From positions 1 to 5,956 of the forward strand of contig JBMNRU010000049.1 of NCBI GenBank assembly GCA_050944855.1: a stretch of 5,956 nt of DNA. The letters are read 5' to 3'. Each line of letters opens with the position of its first letter. Within the stretch, counting starts at the first letter, position 1. The position numbers were made by a program, and so were the translations under genes. Below, piece by piece: positions 5,271 to 5,956 of the stretch. Below the pieces are notes generated by a model. It saw only the letters and a list, made by a program, of their open reading frames with translations, was not told the DNA's origin and did no database searches. This DNA is from Lactonifactor sp050944855 (GTDB lineage Bacteria; Bacillota; Clostridia; Lachnospirales; Lachnospiraceae).

Positions 5271-5741
5271 TTAAAGACCATTCACCCAAGCAATAAGCTC
5301 CTGATCTGACACCCGGTTCAGCATTTTACCTTTCTCCCAGTTTGCGGTCGGGCAGATTGTTTTCAGCACTTCTACTGTTTTACCCATTCCGCTGCCGCCA
5401 CTTGTTGCAAAAGGAACAATAGTTTTTCCCGAAAAGTCATAGCTTTCCACAAAGGTGTTAATAATCGTTGGTGCAACATACCACCAAATCGGGAAACCGA
5501 TAAACACGGTATCATAGTTTTCCATATGGGAAAGTGTTTCCGCAATTTCAGGACGGGAAGTTTGATCGTTCATTTCAACAGAACTACGACTTTTTTTGTT
5601 CGTCCAGTCAAGGTCGGCACGGGTATAGGGAACAGCAGGTTTAATTTCAAAGAGATCGGCATCTGCCGATTTTGCCAAACGCTCAGCAGCAGCTTTTGTA
5701 ACTCCGCTTGCTGAAAAGTATGCAACTAACTTTTTATCCAT
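5271..5741 (-). CDS. Flavodoxin (Flavodoxin_4 type)
   Basis: The 156-residue cytoplasmic FMN protein carries electrons. The FMN phosphate loop is seen in LVAYFSASGVTKAAAERLA (5-23), a variant of the usual TxTGxT in which SASGVT takes its place. IGFPIWWYVAPTIINTFVES (81-100) contains the aromatic isoalloxazine contact, and FATSGGSGMGKTVEVL (111-126) is the second flavin loop. This group often acts as a flavodoxin-like quinone or carbonyl reductase partner. The start at 5741 is chosen because GGAGG (5751-5755) lies 9 nt upstream and MDKKLVAYFSASG is the family N-terminus; the frame stays open back to a GTG at 5897 but that stretch has no flavodoxin character. It is first of the redox operon and may deliver electrons to its partners; that link is inference. 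Confidence 0.93.
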   Translation of the reverse strand: MDKKLVAYFSASGVTKAAAERLAKSADADLFEIKPAVPYTRADLDWTNKKSRSSVEMNDQTSRPEIAETLSHMENYDTVFIGFPIWWYVAPTIINTFVESYDFSGKTIVPFATSGGSGMGKTVEVLKTICPTANWEKGKMLNRVSDQELIAWVNGL

Positions 5742-5821
5742 TTTATTTGTCCTCCAATTTATTGTATGGCCGAAATCGGAAATATGCCCCGCATTACCCA
5801 CAAAGGCTCTATCACAGCATT

Positions 5822-5841
5822 TGCCAGAATAGCCCCTGGCA
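5822..5841. repeat. Perfect inverted repeat TGCCAG-N8-CTGGCA upstream of flavodoxin
   Basis: Two 6-bp arms are exact reverse complements with an 8-bp spacer. The dyad lies about 80-100 bp before the flavodoxin start codon, a plausible place for an operator of the redox operon. There is no regulator gene next to it in the window and no supporting promoter element, so the role is only suggested by position. Confidence 0.35.
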
Positions 5842-5843
5842 TC

Positions 5844-5862
5844 AATGATTCCGAGGATCATT
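5844..5862. repeat. Perfect inverted repeat AATGAT-N7-ATCATT next to the preceding dyad
   Basis: Exact 6-bp arms around a 7-bp spacer start only 3 bp from the TGCCAG/CTGGCA dyad. Two back-to-back dyads ahead of an operon's first gene could be binding sites for one or two regulators or parts of an RNA structure. Short 6-bp dyads also occur by chance. Confidence 0.25.
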
Positions 5863-5956
5863 CCCCAAAAATGTACACGCCTCAAAGCACGGTTCACCAG
5901 TGCTGCGGAAAACTCTATTCCTGATCATGGATGTGCTAATTAAAACCAAGCCGGAT

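Larger units (their letters stand above)
5742..5956. other. Flavodoxin upstream region, no gene recognised
   Basis: This 215-bp stretch holds the GGAGG site of the flavodoxin gene and two adjacent inverted repeats, but no gene I can name and no clean -35/-10 pair. A minus-strand frame is open in phase with flavodoxin from near 5922 and contains FWGMILGIIDARGYSGKC. It runs straight through the ribosome binding site, so I take it as chance or as old coding sequence rather than an N-terminal extension. The redox operon may start further upstream, outside the window. Confidence 0.4.

Noticed and set aside
5742..5897. N-terminal extension of flavodoxin from a GTG at 5897
   Set aside because: It would bury the strong GGAGG site, and the extra 52 residues have no flavodoxin features. 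The normal family start is at 5741.
1..5956. CRISPR array, tRNA, rRNA, toxin-antitoxin pair or insertion sequence
   Set aside because: Looked for regularly spaced repeats, cloverleaf-like segments, transposase motifs and paired small genes; none seen.

Overview
The window looks like chromosome of a low-GC Gram-positive of the class Clostridia, probably a gut Lachnospiraceae-like organism. The basis is the AT-rich intergenic DNA, strong GGAGG-type ribosome binding sites, and protein families and gene order typical of that group. Nearly all supported genes read on the minus strand, so transcription runs from high to low coordinates.

Right part (about 5741 down to 3197): a redox operon. In transcription order it holds a small flavodoxin, a truncated sugar O-acetyltransferase (N-terminal domain only), an aldo/keto reductase with a complete catalytic tetrad, a two-domain carboxymuconolactone decarboxylase-family protein, and the first 36 or so codons of a DUF4405-type membrane protein. 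The genes are tightly spaced or overlap. The operon is damaged at two places: the acetyltransferase has lost its catalytic hexapeptide part, and the DUF4405 gene is cut off after its first membrane helix.

Middle (about 3192 to 2533): debris where the DUF4405 gene breaks off. It holds a C-terminally truncated phage tail-assembly-chaperone-like gene (minus), a short unrecognised reading frame on the plus strand, a short unrecognised frame on the minus strand, and a terminator-like hairpin that closes the segment. I read this as the scar of a decayed prophage or several successive rearrangements.

Left part (2509 down to 230): a compact three-gene operon. It starts with a WYL-domain transcriptional regulator, then an MmcQ/YjbR-like domain fused to a 12-cysteine DUF3795-like domain, then a GyrI-like small-molecule-binding protein. 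A near-perfect 24-bp inverted repeat (AACATGACA-N6-TGTCGTGTT) lies over the -35 region of the likely promoter and is a natural candidate operator for the regulator. The set looks like a self-regulated sensing or detoxification unit, but its ligand and substrate cannot be read from sequence. It is the best candidate for an under-described system here.

At the left edge a separate transcript starts from a good sigma-A-type promoter (TTGATA-17-TATGAT). Its gene is cut after nine codons; the N-terminus resembles YbaK/EbsC-type aminoacyl-tRNA deacylases. No tRNA, rRNA, CRISPR array or intact insertion sequence was seen.
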